Below are positions 42,269 to 53,115 of a DNA stretch of 64,000 bases, piece after piece. The position numbers and the translations under genes are program-made. How positions within the stretch are numbered: position 1 is the stretch's first letter; every line of letters starts with the position of its first letter. Source of the DNA: Pseudarthrobacter sp. IC2-21 (GTDB lineage Bacteria > Actinomycetota > Actinomycetes > Actinomycetales > Micrococcaceae); the NCBI RefSeq assembly GCF_034048115.1, contig NZ_CP139145.1:3534001-3598000 (forward strand), written 5' to 3'. A model generated the notes under the pieces. The model saw only the letters and a list, made by a program, of their open reading frames with translations. It was not told where the DNA came from and did not search any database.

Positions 42269-42796
42269 TCAGGCCTGCCCGAAACTGAGCACTCGCCCCG
42301 CCGCGGTCCAGCCAGAGGCCAGGAAGCGGTCGGCCTCGTCCGGGTCCACAATGAGGATCAGTGTGCGGGCACCGTGAAGGAAGGCTTCCTCGGCGAGGGT
42401 TGCCAGCAGAGCCGGCTCGTACGCGTCCCTGTCCTGCGCGGTCTCGAACCTGAGGTTGCCGATGACCGCGGCCTGCTCCCCGACACTGATGCGGCCGCCG
42501 CCCACGGGATGGTCGAACACGGAGATCTCGGCGACGTCGTAGTCCTCCATGGGAGCCGAAGCCACCTGGGCATTTTCCGGAAGGGAGTGGGCCGCGGCGA
42601 TCTCGGCCGTGGCGGCCGTCAGGAAGAGGTAATCGCCCAGGAGCGGGAGTCCCCCCTCCTGGGCTTGGGTCCGCGCCTCGGAATCATCGGCTTCCGCGGG
42701 GACAAAAACAGCGGAACCGTTGGCGGCGGGCCCGGCGCCGCGGACACGGCTCCACAGCACGGCCCATTCGTTGAGATGATCCGGCAATTCAGACAT
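42269..42796 (-). CDS. Conserved protein, possible GNAT-like fold
   Basis: A 175-residue soluble acidic protein. The C-terminal part (LLATLAEEAFLHGARTLILIVDPDEADRF then LASGWTAAGRVLSFG) resembles the end of an acetyltransferase fold, but the acetyl-CoA loop is not obvious. ATG at 42796 follows GAGGAGCG. It precedes the acyl-CoA ligase by 4 bp, so the two are one operon and it may serve the same pathway. Function not assigned. Confidence 0.7.
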   Translation of the reverse strand: MSELPDHLNEWAVLWSRVRGAGPAANGSAVFVPAEADDSEARTQAQEGGLPLLGDYLFLTAATAEIAAAHSLPENAQVASAPMEDYDVAEISVFDHPVGGGRISVGEQAAVIGNLRFETAQDRDAYEPALLATLAEEAFLHGARTLILIVDPDEADRFLASGWTAAGRVLSFGQA

Positions 42797-42903
42797 GTGG
42801 CGCTCCTCGGCTCGACGGCGGCGGTTCACGTTGATTCTTGCACCACCGGCCCGCCGCCGCTAAAAAGCGCTTTGGCCGCCCCTGCGCCGGGCCCTGCCGG
42901 CGG

Positions 42904-43404
42904 CTAAACCGCGCGGGCAGATGCCGCGAGGATGGCGTCGATCTGGCCTGCGGCCTCCTTGAGGCCTTCCTCCATGCCCATCTTGACCATTTCCTCCATC
43001 TGTTCTTCGGATTCGAAGGTGGACAGGATGGTCATCCGGGTGCGGCCGCCGATGTCTTCGAGGTCCACGGCTGCATGGGCGGTTCCCATGGCGTCCACGG
43101 GCGCGCCGGACTCGTCAGCGAAGCCGTCATCGAACTCGAGCTTCCGCGGCGCCTCGATGGCGGTGAACCGCCACCACCCGCGGGGCTTCTCGCCTTCAGG
43201 GGTGGTCATGTAATAGTCGGCCTTCCCTCCGGGCTGAAAGTCGAACCGGTCAAACGTGGCCGGATAGTTGGGCGGCCCCCACCAGCGCTCAAGCTGCCGG
43301 GGGTCTTCCCAGACCTGCCAGACGCGGTCGACGGCGGCGTCGAACTCCGCGACGAGCGTGAGACTGAGTGCCTCGAGATTCTTGGTGGTACCGATAACAG
43401 GCAT
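42904..43404 (-). CDS. SRPBCC/AHSA1-domain protein
   Basis: A 166-residue protein of the activator-of-Hsp90 homologue START-like fold. Typical signatures are FDAAVDRVWQVWEDPRQLERWWGP at the start and GTAHAAVDLEDIGGRTRMTI in the middle, ending in a long helix (EQMEEMVKMGMEEGLKEAAGQID). Such proteins carry a hydrophobic pocket; the ligand is unknown. It lies 12 bp after an ArsR gene on the same strand, a common gene pair, so it is expected to be repressed by that regulator. Confidence 0.9.
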   Translation of the reverse strand: MPVIGTTKNLEALSLTLVAEFDAAVDRVWQVWEDPRQLERWWGPPNYPATFDRFDFQPGGKADYYMTTPEGEKPRGWWRFTAIEAPRKLEFDDGFADESGAPVDAMGTAHAAVDLEDIGGRTRMTILSTFESEEQMEEMVKMGMEEGLKEAAGQIDAILAASARAV

Positions 43405-43416
43405 TGCCGTACCTTC

Positions 43417-43749
43417 CTATCCTTCAGCCAGAATGTCCGCGATCCGCCCGGCGCGCTGCCGCCAGATCGCCTCGTACTCATCAAGCAGCCGGCGGGCCTT
43501 CTGCAACCCTTCGTGATTGCCCCGCACGATCTGCTCCCTTCCGCGCTTTTCCTTGGCGACAAGGGATGCGCGCTCCAACACCGCCACGTGCTTCTGGACG
43601 GCGGCGAAACTCATGGCATAGAGCGCAGCAAGGCCGGAGACGGAGTACTCCGCGACGGTCACCCGCCGGACGATGTCACGGCGGGTTCCGTCCGCGAGGG
43701 CCTGGAACAGGCGGTCAACGTCCGCATCACTGAGCTGATCTACAACCAT
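43417..43749 (-). CDS. ArsR-family repressor paired with SRPBCC gene
   Basis: A 110-residue winged-helix regulator. DADVDRLFQALADGTRRDIVRRV, then AALYAMSFAAVQKHVAVLERASLV and the wing KEKRGREQIVRG. No metal-binding CxC motif is present, so it is not a metal sensor of the classical type. ATG at 43749 lies inside an 18-bp palindrome (43741-43758) and has no ribosome binding site, which suggests a leaderless or near-leaderless transcript. It heads the two-gene unit with the SRPBCC gene. Confidence 0.88.
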   Translation of the reverse strand: MVVDQLSDADVDRLFQALADGTRRDIVRRVTVAEYSVSGLAALYAMSFAAVQKHVAVLERASLVAKEKRGREQIVRGNHEGLQKARRLLDEYEAIWRQRAGRIADILAEG

Positions 43750-43758
43750 TTGGTTGTA
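43741..43758. promoter_or_regulatory. Operator palindrome across the arsR start codon
   Basis: TACAACCATTTGGTTGTA has perfect 8-bp arms and a two-base centre and contains the ATG of the ArsR gene (bases 43747-43749 on the other strand). ACAACCA-TGGTTGT is the usual operator form beside ArsR/SRPBCC pairs, and fits autorepression. Confidence 0.8.
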
Positions 43759-44126
43759 CGATACGCCGGGCGCTCCGGGAGTGTCAACGGGTTCCTCCCC
43801 GGACCGTCTCCACGAGAGTGCACTTGGCGCTGGTCCCGGGGCGGAACACTGCCGCGAAGTGCACTCTCGGCGAAGCCCGGCAGGCCAATCTTTTGCAGGC
43901 GGTCCTGTCCCACGACCGTGAGTGGATCGACATTTTCCTCTACTGAGCACCTCATAACGAACGTGCAATCGATCACACTTTCGCCTTTTCGGTTGTCAAA
44001 TTCGCGGCTCACCATGAACCATGAATAGGGGGCTATGCTCCCCGCACACCTGAATCAGCAATCCTCACCGACGAGGATGCGGCCGCTTCAAGGATGACCT
44101 GGCCGTCAACTGCATGAGCGAAAGTA
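43759..44126. other. Intergenic region holding an inverted repeat
   Basis: No credible gene is seen in these 368 bp. An inverted repeat lies at 43813-43869. AT-rich stretches (around 43965-44000 and ATGAATAGG near 44020) could be promoters for the small downstream gene. Confidence 0.5.
43813..43869. repeat. Inverted repeat with perfect 13-bp arms
   Basis: CGAGAGTGCACTT (43813-43825) and AAGTGCACTCTCG (43857-43869) are perfect reverse complements around a 31-base GC-rich spacer. No coding context and no flanking target duplication are seen. It could be a dispersed palindromic repeat family or a hairpin in a transcript. Confidence 0.75.
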
Positions 44127-44330
44127 ATGACAATGACGTTTGAATCCCACCACTCTGTGTCCCTCAAAATCTGGGACCGGTCCGCGATTGAGCACACTCT
44201 TGACGCAGCAGCGCAGGACCTCTCCGCCAAGGCGAACACCACCAAATGCCGCATTGCCGTCCACGCCAGCGGCCCCAACACCTTCACGCTGAGCGTCCGC
44301 AGCGACGACCACCAGCTCGTCACAGCCTAA
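44127..44330 (+). CDS. Small conserved protein, unknown function
   Basis: A 67-residue soluble protein (opening MTMTFESHHSVSLKIWDRS, with KCRIAVHASGPNTFTLSV in the middle). Two ATGs six bases apart could start it. No membrane segment or known motif. A strong terminator directly after it supports a real, independent transcript. Confidence 0.6.
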   Translation: MTMTFESHHSVSLKIWDRSAIEHTLDAAAQDLSAKANTTKCRIAVHASGPNTFTLSVRSDDHQLVTA

Positions 44331-44342
44331 GGCTCAGCACCA

Positions 44343-44402
44343 AAACAGAAGCGGGCGATCGCAGGAACCTCCTTTGGTTCCGGCGATCGCCCGCTTCTGT
44401 TT
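44343..44402 (+). terminator. Strong double-stem terminator
   Basis: AAACAGAAGCGGGCGATCGC (44343-44362) pairs perfectly over 20 bases with 44383-44402, and an inner GGAACC/GGTTCC (44364-44369, 44376-44381) adds six pairs. It follows the 67-residue gene by 12 bp. Confidence 0.88.
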
Positions 44403-44482
44403 GAGGCCCGCGGGGCGTCGGGGGGATAGTTGGATCACACTGGCATGCCGACTCCCGGAGAGAGGAGTATGGTGAAGCTTAG

Positions 44483-44497
44483 TGCATGCAAATGCAT
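44483..44497. promoter_or_regulatory. Palindromic element before the alcohol dehydrogenase gene
   Basis: TGCATGCAAATGCAT contains TGCAT/ATGCA arms 33 bp before the dehydrogenase start. AATATGAC just after could act as a -10 element. A regulatory role is tentative. Confidence 0.35.
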
Positions 44498-44529
44498 GAA
44501 TATGACGGATCGACGAAGGAGAATGCCCC

Positions 44530-45486
44530 ATGGAGGCATGACAGTTCAACGGCACCAACAAACCACTGGAACTCAACGAGGTAGCAGAGCCGACGGCCGG
44601 TCCCGGCCAGGTCGTCGTCAGCGTCAAGGCCGCCGGGGTGTGCCACTCCGACGTCACCGCCCTTGATGATGCCGGCTGGATGCCGCTGTTCCCCGAACTC
44701 CCCCGCACCATGGGCCACGAAAATGCCGGCGTCATCACCGAAGTCGGCGAAGGCATGGACCACTGGAAGGTCGGCGACCGCGTGGGCCTCTCCCCCGTGA
44801 TGAGCGACGGCGACGCCCTCGGCTACGGCAAATGGGACGGCGGCTTCGGCCCCAAGCTGCTCGCCACGGACGACAACCTGGTCAAGCTGCCGGACGAGGT
44901 CACTTTTGAACTCGGCGCGATGGCGACGGACGCCGGCCTTACCGCGTACCACGCCGTCATGGCCGTGGGCGGAGCCAAGGCAGGCATGAAGGTGGGTGTG
45001 ATCGGCCTCGGCGGCCTCGGGCACATCGGCGCCCGCGTTGCCGTCATCGCCGGTGCGGAGGTCTACGGCGCTGAAGTTAATCCGGAGACCCAGAAGCTCG
45101 CTGACGAGATCGGCCTGGCCGGCGTCGCGGACTCCATCGAGGCTTTCAAGGACAAGAAGCTGGACCTGATCGTTGACTACGCAGGCTTCGGCACCACCAC
45201 GGCCGCCGCGCTTGAGACGCTCGCCGAGTTCGGCACGCTGGTGCAGGTGGGCATGGGCCGCCTCGAAGCCACCATCAACACCTACCCGCTGATCGTCAAC
45301 CAGCTCTCCATCAAGGGTTCCAAGTCGGGCACCAAGGAGGACCTCGAGAACCTCTACGCCCTGATGAAGTCGGGCCAGCTGAACCCGCCGATGAACCTCA
45401 TCACCCAGGCGGACATTCCGGAGGCAATCGACAAGCTGCGCAAGGGCAGCGTTGTGGGCCGCTTCATCGCAAAATACGAGGACTAA
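44530..45486 (+). pseudogene. Zinc-type alcohol dehydrogenase with stop at codon 4
   Basis: The frame from ATG 44530 (AAGGAG 9 bases upstream) reads M-E-A-stop-Q-F-N-G-T-N-K-P and then a complete medium-chain dehydrogenase. Homologues would carry Trp (TGG) where TGA stands at 44539-44541. The rest is intact: GVCHSD and GHENAG (catalytic zinc), ATDAGLTAYHAV (Asp at the third ligand position), the NAD motif GLGGLGHIGARVAV and the end GRFIAKYED. The four-cysteine structural zinc lobe is absent. Restart at GTG 44638 would cut about 36 residues and the first strands. It may be dead, read through (TGA followed by C) or a base-call error. Confidence 0.75.
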
Positions 45487-45511
45487 GTTCCCCAGCACCT
45501 CAGGCAAAACT

Positions 45512-45550
45512 GAAGCGGACGACGCCGGTACGGCGTCGTCCGCTTCTTTT
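45512..45550 (+). terminator. Rho-independent terminator
   Basis: GAAGCGGACGACGCCG (45512-45527) pairs perfectly with 45531-45546 around a GTA loop and runs into a T tract. It ends the alcohol dehydrogenase gene and faces the convergent MFS gene. Confidence 0.92.
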
Positions 45551-45572
45551 TGTTGGGGGTTCTTTTGTCCGC

Positions 45573-46946
45573 CTACAGGGCAGGTTCGCGGCGCAGCGCT
45601 GAAGCCTGGTCTCCCTCAGCCTCTCCCGCTGCCGCGGCAACCGAGTTGCGCACCAGCAAAGTGGCCAGGGCGGCGAGGACCAGCGGCACAGCCAGTGTCA
45701 TGAAGTACCCGGAGGCGCCGAACCCGGCGAGGATGAGCCCGCCGAGGGCCGAGCCCACAATCGAGCCGAGCCGGCCGATCCCAATGCCCCAGCCGGTGGC
45801 CGTGGCGCGCAGCTGCGTGGGGTAAGCGTTCGCGATCAGGTAGTTCAGGGCCAGCTGCTGGCCGCCGATGCCGAAGCCGGCCAAGCCGATCAGGATGAAC
45901 ACCAGGGCGAAGTTGGAACCGGCCAGCCCCAGGCCCAGCGCCACAAGGATGCCGGCACCGAACATGACCAGCAGCAGCTTCCGCGCGTTGACCTTGGGCA
46001 GGATGATGGACAGCGGGATTGCAAAGAGGATGAACGCGCCGTTGACGGTCACGGTACCCATGGCGGCCTGCGAAGCTGCCAGACCCAGCGTTTTCAGGGC
46101 CGTGGGCATCCAGAGGAGCAGCAGGTACCAGGCAATCCAGTTCAACAGGTAAGTGGCAAACACGGCGATGGTGACCATCCGGTACTTCGCGGAGAACAGT
46201 GCGGAGACGGAGCTCTTCTCTTCCTTCCTGTCCTCGGTGACCAGCTCAACGTCCGGGTCCACCGGCTTTCCGGAGACGGCTGCCATGATCTTGCGTGCCT
46301 CAGCCAGCGCAGCAGGCGTGCGCTTGGTGGCGAGGAACACCGGGGATTCGGGGAGCAGCTTGAGGCACACCAGGAGCAGCGCCAGCGGAAGCACGCCGCC
46401 CACCAGGAAGATGCCGCGCCAGCCCATGACCGGAAGCCAGGCCGCAGCCACCAGGCCGCCAAGCAGTGCACCGCCCGGAAGGCCAAGCAGCACCAGGGTC
46501 ATGAACGTGCCGCGGCGGGCCTTCGGGCTGAATTCGGCCGTCAGGGCAAGGAGTGCCGGTGTTGCGCCGCCCATTCCCAGGCCGATCAGGAAGCGCAGGA
46601 CGATGATCTGCTCCAGCGTCTGTGCGAAGCCGCCGGCCAGGGAGAAAACGCCGAACAGGACCAGGGCCAGCAGAATGGTCTTCTTGCGGCCGATCCTGTC
46701 GCCGAAGGTTCCCAACGTCATGGCCCCGGCGCACATGCCGATGGTGCTGGCCGTGATGACCCAAGTCATGTCGGTGGCCTGCAGGCCGAAGTCGTCGGCT
46801 ATGGCCGGGCCAATGAAGGCGATGGATTGGGTATCGAACCCGTCCAGCAAGGCGATCACGAAGCACAGCGCCACGACGGACCAGCGCTTCACCCCCATGG
46901 GCGTGTTGTCGATAACGTCCTGGACATTATAGGCAGCTTTAGTCAA
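45573..46946 (-). CDS. MFS transporter, aromatic acid:H+ symporter (AAHS) type
   Basis: A 457-residue, 12-segment permease. The AAHS pattern DGFDTQSIAFIGPAIADDF appears in helix 1, with the loop GTFGDRIGRKKTIL and the conserved RFLIGLGMGGATPALLAL. A cytoplasmic central loop (about 205-240) is charged. TTG start at 46946, inside an AGTCAACGTTGACT palindrome. Likely imports a benzoate-like aromatic acid by proton symport; the exact substrate is unknown and no aromatic ring-cleavage genes adjoin it. Confidence 0.88.
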   Translation of the reverse strand: MTKAAYNVQDVIDNTPMGVKRWSVVALCFVIALLDGFDTQSIAFIGPAIADDFGLQATDMTWVITASTIGMCAGAMTLGTFGDRIGRKKTILLALVLFGVFSLAGGFAQTLEQIIVLRFLIGLGMGGATPALLALTAEFSPKARRGTFMTLVLLGLPGGALLGGLVAAAWLPVMGWRGIFLVGGVLPLALLLVCLKLLPESPVFLATKRTPAALAEARKIMAAVSGKPVDPDVELVTEDRKEEKSSVSALFSAKYRMVTIAVFATYLLNWIAWYLLLLWMPTALKTLGLAASQAAMGTVTVNGAFILFAIPLSIILPKVNARKLLLVMFGAGILVALGLGLAGSNFALVFILIGLAGFGIGGQQLALNYLIANAYPTQLRATATGWGIGIGRLGSIVGSALGGLILAGFGASGYFMTLAVPLVLAALATLLVRNSVAAAAGEAEGDQASALRREPAL

Positions 46947-46954
46947 CGTTGACT
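46941..46954. promoter_or_regulatory. Palindrome over the MFS start codon
   Basis: AGTCAACGTTGACT is a perfect 14-bp palindrome that includes the TTG start of the aromatic-acid-type transporter. It could be a repressor operator. The next 275 bp up to uraD hold no gene but an AT-rich stretch (47083-47130) that probably carries the uraD promoter. Confidence 0.5.
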
Positions 46955-47229
46955 CTCTTTCACATGTTTCTGGGCATGGGAGCCCATCCGGGCTTGGGTA
47001 GCCGAGGAGTTGAGGTTGGCGGACAACTGCAACAGGCGTCGGTTGTGCCTGGCATCACGTCCGCGACATCGGCAACCTTAGGGTAAAAATTGAGCAATCA
47101 AAAATACTGATTCATGTTCTATTGAGAGCTTTTACCTATGAATTCTGTGGACTTGCGGGAATGCTCCGTTTGGCGGCCTGGCGTGGCAGCAACAGACGCG
47201 GTGGCCGGCCGGTTACATATGCTGAAGCC

Positions 47230-47727
47230 ATGCAGCTTGAACAGTTCAATTCGGGTGGCCGCGCGGAGGCTGCCGATTTCCTCCGCCCTTGCCTGGACAT
47301 CCCGCGCTGGATCGACGAGCTGGTCGCAGGACGGCCGTATTCCAGTCCCGACGAGCTTCTGGCAACGGCCGGGTCCGCCGCGAATCCGTTCACGCGCGCG
47401 GAAATCGACGGGGCTCTCGCCCATCACCCGCGGATCGGTGAGCGGGCGCAGGGCGACAGCGCGGGAGCGCGGCTGGCCAGGGCGGAGCAGGCGGCGCTGG
47501 GGGCGGCCGATGAAGCCGTCGCCGAGGAGTTGGCCGAGGGCAACCGGCTCTACGAGAAGAAATTCGGGCAGGTCTTCCTGATCCGCGCCGCCGGCCGCAG
47601 CCGCGCGGAGATCCTCGCCGCCCTCAACATCAGGCTCACCCACACGGCAGAACAGGAACAATCCATCATTGGGCAGCAGCTGCGGGAAATCGCAGTGCTC
47701 CGGCTCGAAGGACTGATCAGCATATGA
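47230..47727 (+). CDS. uraD: OHCU decarboxylase
   Basis: A 165-residue enzyme converting 2-oxo-4-hydroxy-4-carboxy-5-ureidoimidazoline to S-allantoin in urate breakdown. The family core is visible: RAEIDGALAHHPRIGERA near residue 70 (catalytic His in HHPRIG), GNRLYEKKFGQVFLI near 105 and the NIRLTHTAEQE segment near 138. ATG at 47230 fits homologue starts; upstream in-frame residues lack similarity. It overlaps uraH by 4 bases. Confidence 0.92.
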   Translation: MQLEQFNSGGRAEAADFLRPCLDIPRWIDELVAGRPYSSPDELLATAGSAANPFTRAEIDGALAHHPRIGERAQGDSAGARLARAEQAALGAADEAVAEELAEGNRLYEKKFGQVFLIRAAGRSRAEILAALNIRLTHTAEQEQSIIGQQLREIAVLRLEGLISI

Positions 47728-48062
47728 GCACTTCCCACGTCACCACGCACGTCCTTGACACCGGTTCCGGCCGGCCGGCAAAGGACGTCCCGGCATCCCT
47801 GCACAGGCTTGAGGACGCAGGCTGGACCAGGATTGCCGAGGGCATGACGGATTCGGACGGACGCGTCAAAGAACTGGGGCCGGCGCGCCTGCCGTCGGGG
47901 ACCTACCGTCTGACCTTCGACACCGGAACGTACTTCGCCGCCAGCGGCACCGAAGCGTTCTACCCCGAGGTGACGCTCACCTTCAGCGTGGGCTCCGAGG
48001 AGCACTACCACGTGCCGCTTCTGCTCAGCCCGTTCGCGTATTCCACCTACCGCGGCAGCTGA
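47724..48062 (+). CDS. uraH: 5-hydroxyisourate hydrolase (transthyretin-like)
   Basis: A 112-residue tetrameric hydrolase of the transthyretin fold, acting between uricase and UraD. N-terminal THVLDTGSGRPAKDVP, the central TYRLTFDTGTYF, the HYHVPLLLSPFAYSTY strand and the diagnostic C-terminal YRGS. ATGA overlap with uraD. Uricase lies 6 kb downstream on the same strand, so the three steps from urate to allantoin are encoded together. Confidence 0.95.
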   Translation: MSTSHVTTHVLDTGSGRPAKDVPASLHRLEDAGWTRIAEGMTDSDGRVKELGPARLPSGTYRLTFDTGTYFAASGTEAFYPEVTLTFSVGSEEHYHVPLLLSPFAYSTYRGS

Positions 48063-48077
48063 GCTGCCTATTGCCCG

Positions 48078-49058
48078 CTACCAGCGCGGGTGGATGGCTT
48101 CGCGGAAGTAGTGGTCATAGATCCAGAGGACGCCGGCGTCGAACTCTTCCGTAATATCCACGGCAGCCGCTGCCGCGTTCGCCCTCGCCTGGTCTGCGTT
48201 CCGGGCGCCGGGAATCACCGTTGTGACGCCGTCCTGCGCAGTTATCCAGGCGATGGCCGCCTGGGCGGAGGTGGCGCCGGCAGGGATCAGCTGTTCAAAC
48301 TCGGCCACGGCTTTGAGGCCCAATTCGAAGTCGACCCCCGCGAACGTCTCCCCGACGTCGAAGGCAGCACCGTTGCGGTTGTAGTTCCGGTGGTCGTTCT
48401 CCGCGAAGGTAGTTTCCTTCGTGTACTTGCCCGAGAGCAACCCGGATGCGAGCGGCACCCGTGCGATGACGCCAACGTTTGCGGCCTTCGCGGCGGGGAG
48501 AACCTCATCCAGGGGCTTGAGCCGGAACGCGTTCAGGATGATCTGGACGGAGGCGGTCCCCCCGTGGCGGATTGCTTCCAGCGCCTCATCCGTGCGCTCC
48601 ACGCTGACGCCGTAGTTGCGGATGGCACCCTCGGACACCAAGGTGTCCAACGCGTCATAAACTTCGGCGCTGCTATAAACCGGCGTGGGCGGGCAGTGCA
48701 GCTGGACCAGGTCCAGGGTGTCGGTGCCCAGGTTCCGGCGCGACCGGTCCACCCACTGCCGGAAGTTGGCCAGGGTGTAATTCTCCGGCTGCTGGTCCAC
48801 GCGGCGGCCCATCTTGGTGGCCACGGTGATCTCCAGGCCCGGATTGTCCGCGAGGAACTTCCCGATGGCCTGCTCGCTCCTGCCGTCCCCATAGACATCA
48901 GCCGTGTCAAAGAAGGTGACCCCGGATTCCACGGACGCTGCCAGAATGGCCTGGGCCTCCGCCTGGTCAACGTTGCCCCAATCGGCGCCGAGCTGCCAGG
49001 TGCCGAGTCCCACGACGGAGACGTTACGTCCGGTCTTGCCTAAAATCCGCTGTTCCAT
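48078..49058 (-). CDS. Aldo/keto reductase
   Basis: A 326-residue NADPH-dependent aldo/keto reductase. The catalytic tetrad is seen as D and Y in FFDTADVYGDGRSE near residue 52, K in VATKMGRR near 82 and H in LVQLHCPP near 121. ATG at 49058 matches the family opening (MEQRILGKTGRNVSVVGLGTW); the frame extends upstream without similarity. It faces the opposite way within the purine cluster and is probably unrelated to it. Confidence 0.9.
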   Translation of the reverse strand: MEQRILGKTGRNVSVVGLGTWQLGADWGNVDQAEAQAILAASVESGVTFFDTADVYGDGRSEQAIGKFLADNPGLEITVATKMGRRVDQQPENYTLANFRQWVDRSRRNLGTDTLDLVQLHCPPTPVYSSAEVYDALDTLVSEGAIRNYGVSVERTDEALEAIRHGGTASVQIILNAFRLKPLDEVLPAAKAANVGVIARVPLASGLLSGKYTKETTFAENDHRNYNRNGAAFDVGETFAGVDFELGLKAVAEFEQLIPAGATSAQAAIAWITAQDGVTTVIPGARNADQARANAAAAAVDITEEFDAGVLWIYDHYFREAIHPRW

Positions 49059-49134
49059 CCCTCGACTATAGGGCCGGGGACACGCGGGACGGCGAAGCTC
49101 TGGCTTTCCGTTGTGCACGCGGCAAGGATGGAGC

Positions 49135-50645
49135 ATGGACGGAATTAGGGTAGTCGTCAACGGGCAGCCCCGCGACTGCAGCAGCGCCAGCCCGCACACC
49201 TCGCTTCTTGACTGGCTGCGTGCAGAAGGCCTGACCGGTGCCAAGGAAGGCTGTGCCGAGGGTGAATGCGGGGCCTGTGCAGTCCTGGTGGCGCGGCCGG
49301 ACGGCCCCGATCACAGCCGGTGGACTTCGCTGAATTCGTGCCTGCCGGCCGCCCTCGCTTTCGACGGCCAGGAAATCATCACCGCGGAAGGCCTGGGCAC
49401 CGTGTCCGTCCCGGGCGCTGCCCGGGAAGACCTTCATCCTGTGCAGCAGGAAATGGCGGACCGGGGCGGGTCGCAATGCGGATACTGCACTCCGGGCTTC
49501 ATCTGCTCGATGGCGGCCGAGTACTACCGGCCGGACCGGAACCCGGCACGGGAGGGTGCGCAGGCGCATTCGCAGCAGGAAACAGGAACCGAAGCCGTAG
49601 GCGAAGAGCATGCCACCGTCCATGAATGCGGGCCCAACGGCTTTGACCTGCACGCCCTGAGCGGGAATCTCTGCCGGTGCACCGGCTACCGGCCCATTCG
49701 GGACGCCGCCTATGCACTCGGAACCCCGCCGGGCACAGATCCACTGCTCGAAAGGCAGAACCGACCGGCCCCGGCGGCCAAACACACCCGAACGGACGAC
49801 GGCGCAGGGTTCCTTCGTCCGGGAACGCTGGCCGAAGCCCTCCGGCTCCTTCAAGAGAACCCGGAGGCCAGGCTGGTCGCAGGCGCCACGGACCTTGGTG
49901 TCGAGGTGAACCTCCGGCATTCCCGGCCGCCGCTGGTCCTCGCCATCGACCGCCTCGAGGAGTTACGGACGTTAAAGTTCGACGCCGGACACGTCGAGAT
50001 CGGTGCGGCCCTGACCTTGTCGGAGGCCGAACGCGGCCTTCGCGGCAGGGTGCCGCTTCTTGGCCAGCTGTTTCCCCAGTTCGCTTCGCGCCTGATCCGC
50101 AACGCGGCCACCTTCGGCGGGAACCTCTCCACGGGGTCGCCCATCGGCGACTCCGCTCCGGTGCTCCTCGCCCTGGCCGCGCGGGTGGTCCTGGCCTCTA
50201 CCGACGGCGAACGCGAGGTTCCGCTCTCGGAGTACTACACCGGGTACCGGCAGAGTGTCAGGAAGCCCGGCGAACTGCTCAGCGCAGTGCGGATTCCGCT
50301 GCCGCTGGCCGAAAACGCGGCGTTCTATAAGATCGCCAAGCGGCGCTTCGATGACATCTCCAGCGTGTCTGCGGCGATCGCGCTGCAGGTCACGGACGGC
50401 ACAGTGGCTTCGGCCCGGATCGGCCTGGGCGGAGTTGCCGCCACACCCATTCGTGCCACCGCAACCGAAGAGGCCTTGATGGGCCGGCCGTGGACCGCGG
50501 ACACGGCGGCCGCGGCAGCTGCCGTGATGGCGGGCGAGGGCACACCGATCGACGATATGCGGGCCAGTGCGCTCTACCGTTCGGCGATGCTGCGGCAGGC
50601 GCTGCTGAAGTTCCATGCCGAACATGCTCCTGTGGAGGTGGCGTG

Positions 50646-50646
<1 letters not shown>
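49135..50646 (+). CDS. xdhA: Xanthine dehydrogenase small subunit (2Fe-2S and FAD)
   Basis: A 503-residue subunit. The first 2Fe-2S cluster is GCAEGECGACAVLV near residue 43 with a distal cysteine near 70. The second is CGYCTPGF near 120 and LCRCTGYRPI near 180. Between them is an extra stretch of about 40 residues rich in Gln, Glu and His. The FAD domain (225-500) has LVAGATDLGVEV and NAATFGGNLSTGSPIGDSAP. ATG at 49135 follows AAGGATGGAGC. Its stop shares a base with the xdhB start. Confidence 0.92.
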
Positions 50647-53114
<2,468 letters not shown>

Positions 53115-53115
53115 C

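Noticed and set aside
44430..44666. Small Arg-rich open frame across the start of the alcohol dehydrogenase
   Set aside because: It is the wrong frame of the dehydrogenase leader, very Arg/Gln-rich and with no domain.
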